Notes: a model not told the origin generated them from the letters alone. A stretch of DNA of 64,000 nucleotides from an uncultured Allobosea sp. (GCF_945957345.1 NZ_CAMFKW010000009.1:1-64000); one strand, 5' to 3'. Counted from the stretch's first letter, positions 53,766-63,718 are shown. Program-made: numbers and translations.

Positions 53766-56700
53766 TCAGCCGATCGTCATCAGGCTGGCATTGCCGCCGG
53801 CCGCGGTGGTGTTGATCGAGGTTGAAACCTCCTCCAGCAGCCAGTTCAGGCAATAGGCATCGGGATGGCGCTTCAGCTCCTCCGTGCTCGCTGCCTGCAC
53901 CAGCACGAGCGGGCCGGACAATCCGGCGATCCGGCGGTTCACCTCGCCGATCCGCTTGGTGTCGCCCTCGACCAGCGCGCCCGAGAACGGGCCGTCAGCC
54001 TCCCAGTCCGAGGTCCAGCTGACGCGGACTTCCACAGCCGCCGGGAGACCCGACAGCGCGCCCTTCAACCCGGAAGCCGCATCGATGATCAGCTGGTTGC
54101 CCGTCGCCAGAGCCGCCGCGACCTGCTGGTAGAGGCCCGCTTCAGTCTGCGGCACGAGCAGGATGCGGCCGCGTGGATGCAGCGCATAGAGATTGCGCTC
54201 GCCGACCGGACCGGCCAGTTCGACATGCAGGCCGAGCGCGGAATGGCCGCCGATCTCGCGGGCGGCATCGGCTTCCGCCTTCAGCCCCTTGCCCGAAAGC
54301 CAGGCGGCGTATTCGAGCAAAGCCGGATCGGTATGGACCGAGCTGTGCTGCGGCGGGATCGGCGCCTTGCGCACGAGGCGGCCGATATAGAGTGGCCCGC
54401 CCGCCTTCGGCCCGGTGCCGGAAAGGCCCCGCCCGCCGAAGGGCTGCACGCCGACCACCGCGCCGATGATGTTGCGGTTCACGTAGAGATTGCCCGCCTT
54501 GATGCGGCTGGTGACATGGGCGATCGTCTCGTCGAGCCGGGTGTGAAGGCCGAAGGTCAGGCCGTAGCCCGAGCCATTGACCTCGTCGATCAGCTTGTCG
54601 AGATCGTCGCGCTGATAGCGGATGACGTGCAGCACGGGGCCGAACACCTCGCGCTTCAGATCGGTCAGGCTCTTCAATTCGACGATGGTCGGCGGCACGA
54701 AGGTCCCCTTCGCCGCGGCGTCCGGCAGCGGGAGCTGCTCGACCTTGCGGCCGAGGCCGCGCATGCGCTCGACATGCTCGTCGATCTCGCGCTGGGCACC
54801 CTCGCTGATCACCGGGCCGATATCGACGCTGAGCCTGTCGGTGCGCCCGATCGTGAGCTCCTTCAGCGCGCCCTGCAGCATGTTGAGCGTGCGGTCTGCG
54901 ATATCCTGCTGCAGGCAGAGCACGCGCAGGGCCGAGCAGCGCTGTCCGGCGCTGTCGAAGGCCGAGGCGATGACGTCAGCAACAACCTGTTCGGCCAGCG
55001 CCGAGGAATCGACGATCATACCGTTCTGGCCGCCGGTCTCGGCGATCAGCGGGATCGGCTTGCCCTCGGCCGAGAGGCGCTCGGCAAGCTGTGCCTGGAT
55101 GCCGCGCGCGACCTCGGTCGAGCCGGTAAACATCACGCCGGCCGTCTCGGCCGCGCCGACCAGAGCGGCGCCGAGGCGCCCGCTGCCCGGCGTGAACTGC
55201 AAGGCACCGCGCGGCACGCCGGCCTCGTGCAGGATCTTGACGCTCTCATGCGCGATGATCGGCGTGACGCCGGCGGGCTTCGCCATCACCGCATTGCCGG
55301 CGACGAGCGCCGCCGCGACCTGCCCCGTGAAGATCGCCAGCGGGAAGTTCCACGGGCTGATGCAGACGATCGGTCCGAGCGGGGCATGCGTCGGCCCCAG
55401 CGTCTTGCGCGCCTGGTCGGCATAGTAGCGCAGGAAGTCGATGGCCTCGCGGACCTCGCTCACAGCATTGGCGGCCGATTTTCCGGCCTCGCGCATGGCG
55501 ATGCCCATCAGCGTCTCGATGCGCGCCTGCATGATATCGGCGGCGCGGTCGAGACAGGCAGCGCGCTCGGCCGGGGGCACGGCGGCCCAGGCCTTGCCGC
55601 CCTCGGCCGCGAGACGCGCGATCTTGGCGGCTTCCTCGACCGCAAGCTCGGTGACCTGCCCGACGACGTCGGAATGATCGGCCGGGTTCAGGATCGGGCG
55701 CGTGGTGCCGGCGGTCGAGTTGTCCGCCAGCAACGGCACGGCATGCCAGCTTCGCTTGACCGTGGCAGTGAGATTGCCGGCAAGCTCCGCGAGGGCCACC
55801 TCGTTCGAGAGGTCGATACCCCTCGAATTGGCGCGGTCGGCGCCATAGAGGTCTTCCGGCAATGCGATCTGCTCATGCATCATGCCGATGACCGGCATCG
55901 CCTCGACGACATCGACGGGATCGGCGACGAGCGAGTCGATCGTCACCTTCGGATCGGAGATGCGGTTGACGAAGGAGGAGTTCGCGCCGTTCTCGAGCAG
56001 GCGCCGCACGAGATAGGCCAGCAGTGTCTCATGCGTGCCGACCGGCGCATAGATGCGGCAGGGCCGGTCGAGATTGTCCTTGCCGACGACCTCGTCATAG
56101 AGCGGCTCGCCCATGCCGTGCAGGCACTGGAACTCGTATTTGCCGACGGCGAAGTCGTTGCCGGCGAGATGATAGATCGTCGCCAGCGTCTGGGCGTTAT
56201 GCGTGGCGAATTGCGGGAAGACCGCGTCCGGCGCCGCCAGCAGCTTGCGGGCGCAGGCGACATAGGCGACGTCGGTATGGACCTTGCGGGTATAGACCGG
56301 GAAATCGGCGAGGCCGTCGACCTGGGCGCGCTTGATCTCGGCATCCCAATAGGCGCCCTTGACCAGGCGCACCATCATGCGCCGGCCCGCGCGACGGGCG
56401 AGATCGATGATCCAGTCGAGCACGAAGGGGCAGCGCTTGCCATAGGCCTGCACCACGAAGCCGAGACCGTTCCAGCCCTTCAAGCCATCGTCGAAGCTCA
56501 GCGCCTCCAGCAGGTCGAGCGAAAGCTCCAGCCGGTCGGCTTCCTCGGCATCGATATTGAGGCCGATATCGTAGCTCTTGGCGATCAGCGCGAGCTCGCG
56601 CACCTGCGGCAGCAGCTCGCTCATGACGCGGCCGACCTGCGCGCGGCTATAGCGCGGATGCAGCGCCGAGAGCTTGATCGAGATGCCCGGCCCTTCATAG

Positions 56701-57467
56701 ACGCCGCGCCCGTTCGCCGCCCGGCCGATGGCATGGATCGCGTTCTCGTAGTCGCGGTAGTAGCGGGCGGCATCGGCGGCGGTCGTCGCGGCCTCGCCGA
56801 GCATGTCGTAGGAATAGCGGAAGCCGCGGGCCTCCAGCGGCTTGGCACGCTTCAGCGCCTCGTCGATCGTCTCGCCGGTGACGAACTGCTCGCCCATCAT
56901 CCGCATCGCCATGTCGACGCCGCGGCGGATCACCGGCTCGCCCGCGCGGGCGATGAGGCGTGTCAGGGCAGCGGCGAGGCTGCGGTCATTGACGGTGGAG
57001 GTCAGCTTGCCGGTGACGACGAGGCCCCAGGTCGCGGCATTGACGAAGAGCGACTTGCCGCCACCGACATGGGATTTCCAGTCGCCATCGGCGATCTTGT
57101 CGCGGATCAGCGCATCGCGCGTCGCCGTGTCCGGGATGCGCAGCAGCGCCTCGGCAAGGCACATCAGCGCCACGCCCTCCTGGCTGGAGAGCGAATATTC
57201 CTGGACCAGCCCCTCGACGCCGGTGCCCTTGTGCTTGGCCCGCAGCGCCTCGATCAGCTTGCGCCCCGTGCGGGCGATCTCCTGCTTGCTCGCCGGCGGC
57301 AGCTTCGCAGCAACCAGCAAAGGTGGCAGGCACTCGGTCTCGGGGCGGCGATAGGCGGCGGTGATCGCCTGGCGCAGCGGCGACTGCTCCCGGATCGGCG
57401 GGGCGAAACCCGTGAAGGCGGCCGGGTCGGCTTTGGCGTCGAGTGCGGCAGCGGTGGCTTGGCTCAT
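53766..57467 (-). CDS. putA: Bifunctional proline dehydrogenase / glutamate-semialdehyde dehydrogenase
   Basis: 1233 residues. No N-terminal ribbon-helix-helix domain, so unlike the enteric form it is not its own repressor. Proline dehydrogenase barrel at about 170-475 (YDIGLNIDAEEADRLELSLD, MVRLVKGAYWDAEIKRAQVD, FATHNAQTLATI). Aldehyde dehydrogenase at about 560-1030 (ISPWNFPLAIFTGQVAAALV, ETGGQNGMIVDSS, catalytic Cys in SAGQRCSALRV, FGGRGLSGTGPKAGGP), then a C-terminal extension typical of long PutA. It oxidises proline to glutamate through channelled pyrroline-5-carboxylate, associating with the inner membrane. Divergent from an Lrp-type regulator. Confidence 0.96.
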   Translation of the reverse strand: MSQATAAALDAKADPAAFTGFAPPIREQSPLRQAITAAYRRPETECLPPLLVAAKLPPASKQEIARTGRKLIEALRAKHKGTGVEGLVQEYSLSSQEGVALMCLAEALLRIPDTATRDALIRDKIADGDWKSHVGGGKSLFVNAATWGLVVTGKLTSTVNDRSLAAALTRLIARAGEPVIRRGVDMAMRMMGEQFVTGETIDEALKRAKPLEARGFRYSYDMLGEAATTAADAARYYRDYENAIHAIGRAANGRGVYEGPGISIKLSALHPRYSRAQVGRVMSELLPQVRELALIAKSYDIGLNIDAEEADRLELSLDLLEALSFDDGLKGWNGLGFVVQAYGKRCPFVLDWIIDLARRAGRRMMVRLVKGAYWDAEIKRAQVDGLADFPVYTRKVHTDVAYVACARKLLAAPDAVFPQFATHNAQTLATIYHLAGNDFAVGKYEFQCLHGMGEPLYDEVVGKDNLDRPCRIYAPVGTHETLLAYLVRRLLENGANSSFVNRISDPKVTIDSLVADPVDVVEAMPVIGMMHEQIALPEDLYGADRANSRGIDLSNEVALAELAGNLTATVKRSWHAVPLLADNSTAGTTRPILNPADHSDVVGQVTELAVEEAAKIARLAAEGGKAWAAVPPAERAACLDRAADIMQARIETLMGIAMREAGKSAANAVSEVREAIDFLRYYADQARKTLGPTHAPLGPIVCISPWNFPLAIFTGQVAAALVAGNAVMAKPAGVTPIIAHESVKILHEAGVPRGALQFTPGSGRLGAALVGAAETAGVMFTGSTEVARGIQAQLAERLSAEGKPIPLIAETGGQNGMIVDSSALAEQVVADVIASAFDSAGQRCSALRVLCLQQDIADRTLNMLQGALKELTIGRTDRLSVDIGPVISEGAQREIDEHVERMRGLGRKVEQLPLPDAAAKGTFVPPTIVELKSLTDLKREVFGPVLHVIRYQRDDLDKLIDEVNGSGYGLTFGLHTRLDETIAHVTSRIKAGNLYVNRNIIGAVVGVQPFGGRGLSGTGPKAGGPLYIGRLVRKAPIPPQHSSVHTDPALLEYAAWLSGKGLKAEADAAREIGGHSALGLHVELAGPVGERNLYALHPRGRILLVPQTEAGLYQQVAAALATGNQLIIDAASGLKGALSGLPAAVEVRVSWTSDWEADGPFSGALVEGDTKRIGEVNRRIAGLSGPLVLVQAASTEELKRHPDAYCLNWLLEEVSTSINTTAAGGNASLMTIG

Positions 57468-57582
57468 GGCGGTTCCCGGCGGGTTCGAGCACGACGGGCC
57501 GAGGGCGATACCCTCTCCCGTTCTTTGCGCGGGAGTTTATCACGAGCACGATTCTCACGCGGTCCAATTTTCGCTATCCTGT

Positions 57583-57596
57583 AGTCCATTCGGACT
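57583..57596. promoter_or_regulatory. Palindrome in the putA-lrp promoter region
   Basis: AGTCC-ATTC-GGACT, perfect 5-bp arms, in the 148-bp divergent region and 20 bases before the regulator start. A candidate binding site for the Lrp-type protein, which activates putA in relatives when proline is present. A possible -10 TATCCT lies just to its left. Confidence 0.4.
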
Positions 57597-57615
57597 TCAG
57601 ATTTGGAGAGTGGAA

Positions 57616-58092
57616 TTGAAAAGGTCCAAGGAAACGCCAATCGAAGGCGATCTGGACGCGCTCGATCGCAAGATTCTCGATGTCCTCAGGGAAGACGGCC
57701 GGATATCGATAGCCGAGCTCGGCGCGCGGATAGGCCTCTCGAAGACGCCCTGCCAGATCCGGTTCCGCAGACTGCTCGATGATGGCTACATCGAAGGCTT
57801 CCGGGCGACGCTCAATCCGGCGAAGCTCAAGCTCGATCACATCGCTTTCGCCGAGGTGAAGCTTTCGGACACCACCGAAAAGGCGCTGATGAAATTCAAC
57901 GAGGAGGTAAAAAAGATCCGCGAGGTGGAGGAATGCCACATGATCGCAGGGCGCTTCGACTATCTCCTCAAAATCCGGACGCCGGATATCCGGCGCTACC
58001 GAGCCGTACTGGGCGAGAAGATCTCGAATCTGCCCCATGTCGCGAACACCTCGACCAACGTCGCGATGGAGACTGTCAAGGAGACCTGGTGA
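57616..58092 (+). CDS. putR: Lrp/AsnC-family regulator of proline utilisation
   Basis: 158 residues from a TTG with GGAGAG five bases upstream; a GTG two codons earlier is the alternative but would overlap the ribosome-binding site. N-terminal helix-turn-helix (LDALDRKILDVLREDGRIS, ELGARIGLSKTPCQIRFRRL) and C-terminal RAM ligand domain (HIAFAEVKLSDTTEKALMKF, ECHMIAGRFDYLLKIRTPDI). Divergent from putA, the classical arrangement of the alphaproteobacterial activator PutR, which responds to proline. Full length. Confidence 0.9.
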   Translation: MKRSKETPIEGDLDALDRKILDVLREDGRISIAELGARIGLSKTPCQIRFRRLLDDGYIEGFRATLNPAKLKLDHIAFAEVKLSDTTEKALMKFNEEVKKIREVEECHMIAGRFDYLLKIRTPDIRRYRAVLGEKISNLPHVANTSTNVAMETVKETW

Positions 58093-58189
58093 CGGTGCGT
58101 GGCACGGCCGTATCGAGCGTCGGGAAAGCTGGAATCAGCGCAGGCCGCTCGTGGAGAGCGATCCAACATCAGCGTCTAGGTGGAAGGCC

Positions 58190-58266
<77 letters not shown>

Positions 58267-58385
58267 AAGGCGCTGGCCTTCTAGGCTGTGCGTCGCGTGG
58301 ATGTCAATCACTTCCGCCATCTGATTTTGGCGCAAGCGGGGGATATTCCGCGTCACCTTTCCGGACAGGCCTAAAAGGAAGCCCG

Positions 58386-58676
58386 ATGCGTGCCGTTCTC
58401 GACGTGATCATGATCGCGCTGAACCTCTATATCTGGGTTCTGATCGCTTCGGCCGTACTGAGCTGGTTGATCGCCTTCAATGTCGTCAACACGCGAAACC
58501 AGTTCGTCTCCACCGTCTGGGATGTGCTTTATCGCGTGACCGAGCCCGTGTTACGGCCGATTCGCGAGCGCCTGCCCAATCTCGGCGGCCTCGACATCTC
58601 GCCGATCATCCTGCTGCTGATCATCTACTTCATCCAAAGCGTGATCACGCATTATCTCTACCCCAACGTGTTCTGA
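58386..58676 (+). CDS. yggT: YggT-family membrane protein
   Basis: 96 residues, AAGGAAG before the ATG. Two membrane segments (about 5-28 and 72-92) with the family feature [20 protein letters not shown] and [20 protein letters not shown], then [17 protein letters not shown]. Small inner-membrane protein of poorly defined role (osmotic/ion homeostasis or cell-envelope related in other bacteria). In many proteobacteria a DUF167 (yggU) gene is adjacent; here that gene is 5 kb downstream. Confidence 0.92.
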   Translation: MRAVLDVIMIALNLYIWVLIASAVLSWLIAFNVVNTRNQFVSTVWDVLYRVTEPVLRPIRERLPNLGGLDISPIILLLIIYFIQSVITHYLYPNVF

Positions 58677-58817
58677 CCCGGGCATCGGACCGGTAGGGCG
58701 CATGGCGACCATTCGCGCCCTGCGCCCGGCGCGGCCCTCGATCCGCCACGACGCATTCGACGCCATGCCGGGCGGTATGCAGTATGGCGACCTCGCAAAT
58801 CTGTTCGAGGTCGCCGC

Positions 58818-60413
58818 ATGGCCGCTACCCCCGCCCCCTATCGCAGCCAGAACTGGGCTCTGACCAAACCTGCCGCGCGCGGCAGGCACGGCATCGTCGT
58901 CTCGCAGAGCCGTGAGGCCGCGGAAGCCGGGACCGCGATCCTCGAGCAAGGCGGCAATGCTGCCGACGCCGCCGTCGCCGCCTGCTTCGCGCTCGCCGCG
59001 GTCGAGCCCTGGAACAGTGGGCTCGGGGGCATCGGCTTCGCGGTGGTGCTCAAGGCCGGCGATAGCCGCGCGCAGGTCGTCGATTTCGGGCCGGTCGCAC
59101 CGCGCCGTGCCGATCCCGCCGACTACCCCCTCACCGGCGAGATGAAGAAGGACCTCTTCACGTGGCCCGAGGTGGTCGGTGACCGTAATATCCACGGCCC
59201 CCTCTCCTTCGTCACGCCCTCCTCCGTCGCCGGTTATGCCAAGCTCAAGGAGGCCTTCGGCTCGAAGCTGCCGCTCGCCGACATCCTCGCGCCGGCCATC
59301 GCGCTCGCCAAGCGCGGCCTGCCGGCCGACTGGTACACGACGCTGAAGATCGCCTCCTCGGCGTCGGTCCTGCGCCTCTATGCGGAAAGCGCGCGCATCT
59401 ACCTGCCCGGCGGACTGCCGCCGGTGCCACCCTATCAGGGCGTTCCGGGCTTCATGAAGCTGGGCAATCTCGGCGACACGATCGAGCGGCTGGCCAAGGC
59501 CGGACTCGAGGACTTCTACCGCGGCGATGTCGCCAACCGGCTCGTGGCGGATATCGCCGCGGCAGGCGGCGTGGTCGACGCCCAGGACTTGGCGAACTGC
59601 AAGGCCGAACTGCGCGACGCCCCGACGATCGACTGGCGCGGCAGCCACCTCATTCACACGGCCGGCGGCCTGACCGCTGCGCCGACGCTGGAGCGCGTCG
59701 TCGCCGGCATGGCCGATGCCTCGCTCGAGGGCGACGGCCCATCGGCCGCCTGGTTCGCCCAGCTCTCGCGCGTCATGCGCGAGGCTTACAAGGAGAGGCT
59801 CGAGGGCCTCGGCGCCGCCGTGACGGCCAAGGAGCCGGGCGATACCTGCACCACCCATCTCACCGTGGTCGATGGCGAGGGCAATCTCGTCACCGTCACC
59901 ACGACGCTGCTCTCCTCGATGGGCAGCCGCGTCGTGCTGCCCTCGACCGGCGTGCTGATGAACAACGGCATGATGTGGTTCGATCCGCGCCCCGGCAGCG
60001 CCAATGCAATCGCGCCCGGCGCCCGGCCGCTCTGCAACATGTGCCCGGTCGTGGTCACACCGAAGGATGGCGGCTGGCCGCGTCACGCGATGGGCTCCTC
60101 CGGCGGACGCCGCATCCTTGCCAGCGTCTACCAGACGCTGGCCTGGCAACTCGATTTCGACATGGGCACGGAAGAGACTGCGCATCAGCCGCGCATCGAC
60201 GTCTCCGGCCCGGATTCGGCCAGCGCCGACCTGCGCCTGCCGGCCGAGACGCTGGCCGCTCTGGAAGCGGCGGGGCCGACCGCCATCGTCGAGCATAGCG
60301 TGTTGCCGATCAACTTCGCCTGCCCGAACTTCGTCCGTGTCGACAAGAGCGGCGCGGAAGGATCGAGCGACGCCGCCTCGCCCTGGTCGGCAGCGGTTGC
60401 CGCAAGGCGCTGA
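58818..60413 (+). CDS. Gamma-glutamyltransferase-family protein, second copy
   Basis: 531 residues. No signal peptide. Family blocks: GRHGIVVSQSREAAEAGTAI, LEQGGNAADAAVAACFALA, VEPWNSGLGGIGFAVVLKAG, the nucleophile Thr345 in GDTCTTHLTVVDGEGNLVTV, and MNNGMMWFDPRPGSANAIAP. It is only distantly similar to the ggt at 30-31.7 kb: WNSGLGGIGF and the longer large subunit differ. Members of this branch may be acylases or cephalosporin-acylase-like. Convergent with a family 5 binding protein and near an amidase, suggesting uptake and hydrolysis of an amide or peptide. Confidence 0.85.
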   Translation: MAATPAPYRSQNWALTKPAARGRHGIVVSQSREAAEAGTAILEQGGNAADAAVAACFALAAVEPWNSGLGGIGFAVVLKAGDSRAQVVDFGPVAPRRADPADYPLTGEMKKDLFTWPEVVGDRNIHGPLSFVTPSSVAGYAKLKEAFGSKLPLADILAPAIALAKRGLPADWYTTLKIASSASVLRLYAESARIYLPGGLPPVPPYQGVPGFMKLGNLGDTIERLAKAGLEDFYRGDVANRLVADIAAAGGVVDAQDLANCKAELRDAPTIDWRGSHLIHTAGGLTAAPTLERVVAGMADASLEGDGPSAAWFAQLSRVMREAYKERLEGLGAAVTAKEPGDTCTTHLTVVDGEGNLVTVTTTLLSSMGSRVVLPSTGVLMNNGMMWFDPRPGSANAIAPGARPLCNMCPVVVTPKDGGWPRHAMGSSGGRRILASVYQTLAWQLDFDMGTEETAHQPRIDVSGPDSASADLRLPAETLAALEAAGPTAIVEHSVLPINFACPNFVRVDKSGAEGSSDAASPWSAAVAARR

Positions 60414-60416
60414 AAC

Positions 60417-60445
60417 AAAAAAAGGGCGGCCGCAGCGGCCGCCCT
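60417..60445 (-). terminator. Bidirectional intrinsic terminator
   Basis: AGGGCGGCCGC/GCGGCCGCCCT hairpin (9-bp stem with a 5-nt loop in practice). On the minus strand it is followed by a TTTTTTT run, so it ends the binding-protein/amidase transcript. It also lies just past the plus-strand GGT-family stop and probably stops that transcript too. Confidence 0.88.
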
Positions 60446-60463
60446 CCTGCCTATTTTCTGCGA

Positions 60464-62047
60464 TCAGCCCCGTTTCAGGCCCCACGGATAGGGCGCCGAG
60501 CCAGGAAGCATCCCGGTCATATCCTTGCGATAGGCCGTTCGGCTGAGGAACTGGCCGAGCGGAATGGTCGCCACCTCCTCCAGCGCCAGCCGGCCGAGCT
60601 GCTTGGCCGTCTCCTTCTGCGCCGCCTCGTCGGACGCATACAGCCAGGCTTCGGCGAGTTCCTCGGCCTTGTCGCTCTTCCACCAGCCGAACCAGCCCTT
60701 CTCGCCCTGACCGCGAATGATGGTCGACTGCGCGGGATCGCCCCAGCTGATCGCCGATCCGGTGGTGTGGAAGATGCTCCAGCCGCCCTTCTCGACCGCC
60801 TCGCGGCTGCCGCGGCGCTGCACGACGGTGCCCCAGTCGCTCGCCGCCATCTCGACATTCATCCCGAGCTTCTTGAGGAGCTCGAAGGTCACCTCGCCAA
60901 GCGGCCCGATATCGGGAAAGTCCGTCGGGTTGATGATGACGACCTTCTCGCCGTTATAGCCGGATTCCTTGAGTGCCGCCTTGGCCTTGTCGAGGCTCTG
61001 CGGCATCAGGTCTTCCTGTTCCCCCACATAGTACGGGGTGCCGCGCCACCATAGGCTGCGGCAGGTCTGCCAGAGCGAGGTGTCGTCGCCCTGGGTGGCG
61101 CGCATGTAGTCTTCCTGCTTGACCGCCATCCGCACCGCGGCGCGGATCTTCGGATTATTGAAGGGCGCCTGCAGATGGTTGAGGCGCATGATCGCGCCGC
61201 GGCCGGCCTTGTCGATCACCTCCTGTTTGATGTCCTGGCTGCCGGCCAGCATCGGCTGCAGGTCGGCGAGCGGGCGTTCCCACCAATCGATCTCGCCACG
61301 TGTCAGCGCCGCCGCGGCTGTCGCCGGATCGGGCAGGATGCTCCATTCGATCCGCTTGAAATGGGCGACCTTGCCGCCCGCGTTGCGGCTTGGCGGCTCG
61401 TTCCTCGGCTTGTAGCCTTCGAACTTCTCGTAGACGACCTTGCTGCCCGAGACATAGCCGGAGGGAACGAACTTGTAGGGACCGGAACCGACCATCTCGG
61501 TGACCTGCGTGTTGGCGTCGGTCTTCGCCAGGCGCTCAGGCATGATTACCGGCGGCTGGTCCGACTTGGCCAGGCACTCCAGCATCCGCGGGAAAGGCCG
61601 TTTGAGCTTGATCTCGATCGTGCGATCGTCGGGCGCACCCCATTCCTCGACCGCCCTGCCGAGCAGCTGGCCGTAGGGGTCGCGCTGCGTCCAGCGCTTG
61701 ACGCTGGCGGCGCAGTCGATCGCCTTGACCGGCGTGCCGTCATGGAAGGTCAACCCCTCGCGCAGCTTGATGCGCCAGGTCTTGCCATCGGCCGAGACCT
61801 CGTGCCCCTCCGCCATCTGCGGCTGCGGCTTCAGGTTCTCGTCCGCCCCGTAGAGCATGTCGAAGACATAGTAACCGTGGTTGTTGGTGACGGTCGCTGT
61901 GGTCCAGACCGGGTCCAGCGCCGAGAGATTGGCCTGCGGCACAAACTTCATCAGCGTTGCACTGGCCTGCGCCGCGGCCGGCCGCGGCAGAGCCGGCCCG
62001 GCCAGACCGAGCGCGGCCGTCCCCATCAGAAAATCACGACGTTTCAT
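60464..62047 (-). CDS. Family 5 ABC transporter binding protein without permease genes
   Basis: 527 residues from MKRRDFLMG with GGGAGAG upstream; an ATG five codons earlier is less likely. Twin-arginine-type signal (KRRDFLMGTAALGLAGPALP). Family 5 features: FVPQANLSALDPVWTTATVT, WRIKLREGLTFHDGTPVKAI, GRGAIMRLNHLQAPFNNPKI, AKAALKESGYNGEKVVII. Binds a peptide-like or glutathione-like ligand. No permease or ATPase gene is linked. It lies 44 bp downstream of an amidase on the same strand and faces a GGT-family gene. Confidence 0.87.
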   Translation of the reverse strand: MKRRDFLMGTAALGLAGPALPRPAAAQASATLMKFVPQANLSALDPVWTTATVTNNHGYYVFDMLYGADENLKPQPQMAEGHEVSADGKTWRIKLREGLTFHDGTPVKAIDCAASVKRWTQRDPYGQLLGRAVEEWGAPDDRTIEIKLKRPFPRMLECLAKSDQPPVIMPERLAKTDANTQVTEMVGSGPYKFVPSGYVSGSKVVYEKFEGYKPRNEPPSRNAGGKVAHFKRIEWSILPDPATAAAALTRGEIDWWERPLADLQPMLAGSQDIKQEVIDKAGRGAIMRLNHLQAPFNNPKIRAAVRMAVKQEDYMRATQGDDTSLWQTCRSLWWRGTPYYVGEQEDLMPQSLDKAKAALKESGYNGEKVVIINPTDFPDIGPLGEVTFELLKKLGMNVEMAASDWGTVVQRRGSREAVEKGGWSIFHTTGSAISWGDPAQSTIIRGQGEKGWFGWWKSDKAEELAEAWLYASDEAAQKETAKQLGRLALEEVATIPLGQFLSRTAYRKDMTGMLPGSAPYPWGLKRG

Positions 62048-62091
62048 CTGGTCTCTCCCCATTATGGTTGCTTTGGAATGTAGGCTCGGAC

Positions 62092-63585
62092 TCAGGCGAA
62101 ACCCATGAAATTCGGGCTCTCGCTGAGCGGCCGGGCCTTGGCGAGCTTCGCGAGGTCCGGCACCGGACGCGCGGTCAGAGGATCGCCCGCGAGCGCCGCT
62201 TCCAGTGCCGCCGCTACCGCCAGAACCTTGGCGTCGCCGCCACGCGGTCCGACGATCTGCAGGCCGAACGGCATGCCGTTGCGGTCGAGCCCGACCGGCA
62301 GCGAGATCGCGGGATGGCCGACGATGGTGACGGCATAGGCCGCCGCCAGCCAGTGGAAATAGGTCCGCGTCGGTTTGCCATCGATCTCGGACGGGAAGAG
62401 CTCGGTCCAGGGCCGCGGGCTCAATGTCACCGCCGGCGAGAGGATGACGTCATAATCGTCGAAGAAGCGCTGCCAGCGCTGGTAGATCCCCGTCTGCTGC
62501 TTCATCGCGCGGGTGACGTCGAGCGCCGAATAGCGCAAGCCCTCCTCGACATTGGCACGGACATTGGGCCCGACCATGTCCGGCGTCTCGCGCACCTTGT
62601 CGAGATGGGCCGCGAGGAAATTGCTCGCGCGCAGGATTTCGAACACCTCGTCCGTGCCCTCGCAATCCGGCGTGGCTTCCTCGGCAGCCCGGAACAGGTG
62701 GCTGAAGGCCTTGGTCTTGTCGAAGAACGTGTCGCGGATCAGCCGCTCGGTCGGGGCGAAGCCGAAATCCGGCGTCAGAGCCACCTTGAGCGAGGCGAGA
62801 TCGATAGCATCGGGGCGGGCGAAATCCGCCGGCCGCCGCACGGTCCGGCCATGGATGGTGGTCGCCAGCGGATCGGCTGCGTTGTCGGAGACGATGGCGG
62901 AAAGCAACAGGCAGAGATCGGGCACATTGCGCGCCATCGGGCCGAGCACCGGCAGCGGCGACCAGCCGAGCTGACGCTTCTCGCTAGGCACGAGGCCGGG
63001 CGTCGGCCGAAAGCCGACGATGCCGTTGAAGGCGGCCGGATTGCGCAAGGAGCCGCCGGTATCGGAGCCGGTCGCGAGCGGCACCATGTTGGTGGCCAGC
63101 ACGACGCCCGAACCGCCGGAGGAGCCGGCCGCGCTCTTCGAGGGATCGAACGGGTTGCCGGTCGCGCCATAGACGGCGTTGCGGGTATTGGCGCCGGCAC
63201 CCCATTCGGGGGTGTTGGTCTTGCCGGCGACGATTCCGCCGGCCTTGCGCACGGAGGAGACGATGAGCTGGTCTTCCTTCGGCACGAAGTCGCGATAGAG
63301 CGCACTGCCATAGGTCGTGCGCAGGCCGGCCGTGTTCTCGAGGTCCTTGATGCCGACCGGGAGACCGTGCAGGGCACCCAGCGCATCGCCGCGCGCTGTC
63401 GCCTCGTCGGCCACGCCGGCATCCTTGCGCGCCTTGTCGTCGTCGCGCGCGACCATCGCGTTCACGGCGGGGTCGATCGCATCCATCCGGCGGATGCAGC
63501 TCTGGAGCAGTTCGCGGGCCGAGAGTTTCTTGGCGCCGATGAGGGCGCGCGCGGCAACGGCGCTGAGGTCGCAGGGTTCGGTCAA
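62092..63585 (-). CDS. Amidase-signature hydrolase
   Basis: 497 residues, TTG start with GGAG nine bases upstream and no better ATG. Ser-cisSer-Lys triad: Lys in GLPVGIKDLENTAG (about 80), cis-Ser in AAGSSGGSGVVLA (about 155) and the nucleophile Ser in GSDTGGSLRNPAAFNG (about 178). The family hydrolyses a wide range of amides. No signal peptide, so cytoplasmic. First gene of a two-gene minus-strand unit with the binding protein, suggesting it deaminates or hydrolyses the imported ligand. Substrate unknown. Confidence 0.9.
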   Translation of the reverse strand: MTEPCDLSAVAARALIGAKKLSARELLQSCIRRMDAIDPAVNAMVARDDDKARKDAGVADEATARGDALGALHGLPVGIKDLENTAGLRTTYGSALYRDFVPKEDQLIVSSVRKAGGIVAGKTNTPEWGAGANTRNAVYGATGNPFDPSKSAAGSSGGSGVVLATNMVPLATGSDTGGSLRNPAAFNGIVGFRPTPGLVPSEKRQLGWSPLPVLGPMARNVPDLCLLLSAIVSDNAADPLATTIHGRTVRRPADFARPDAIDLASLKVALTPDFGFAPTERLIRDTFFDKTKAFSHLFRAAEEATPDCEGTDEVFEILRASNFLAAHLDKVRETPDMVGPNVRANVEEGLRYSALDVTRAMKQQTGIYQRWQRFFDDYDVILSPAVTLSPRPWTELFPSEIDGKPTRTYFHWLAAAYAVTIVGHPAISLPVGLDRNGMPFGLQIVGPRGGDAKVLAVAAALEAALAGDPLTARPVPDLAKLAKARPLSESPNFMGFA

Positions 63586-63718
63586 GACAGGTCACTCCGT
63601 TGCGCGCGGCCCGGCGCACGCGCTATGTCACGCCGGGTAATCCGCCCAGACTAGGCGACGAGACCGAGATGTCCATGTCCCGGCCGCGCATGGCCGCCCC
63701 TTCCCCATGGGAGGTCCG

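Noticed and set aside
53865-57584. A 1239-codon open frame on the plus strand, opposite putA
   Set aside because: Its translation is low-complexity (Arg, Asp, Gly, Ala-rich) with no recognisable domain, and the opposite frame is a clear PutA. Long antisense frames are expected in GC-rich DNA with strong third-position bias.
58551-60683. A 710-codon minus-strand frame covering the second GGT-family gene
   Set aside because: Antisense shadow; it also spans the intrinsic terminator and part of another gene, and its product has no domain.
61957-63654. A 565-codon plus-strand frame opposite the amidase
   Set aside because: The amidase Ser-Ser-Lys signature on the other strand is unambiguous.
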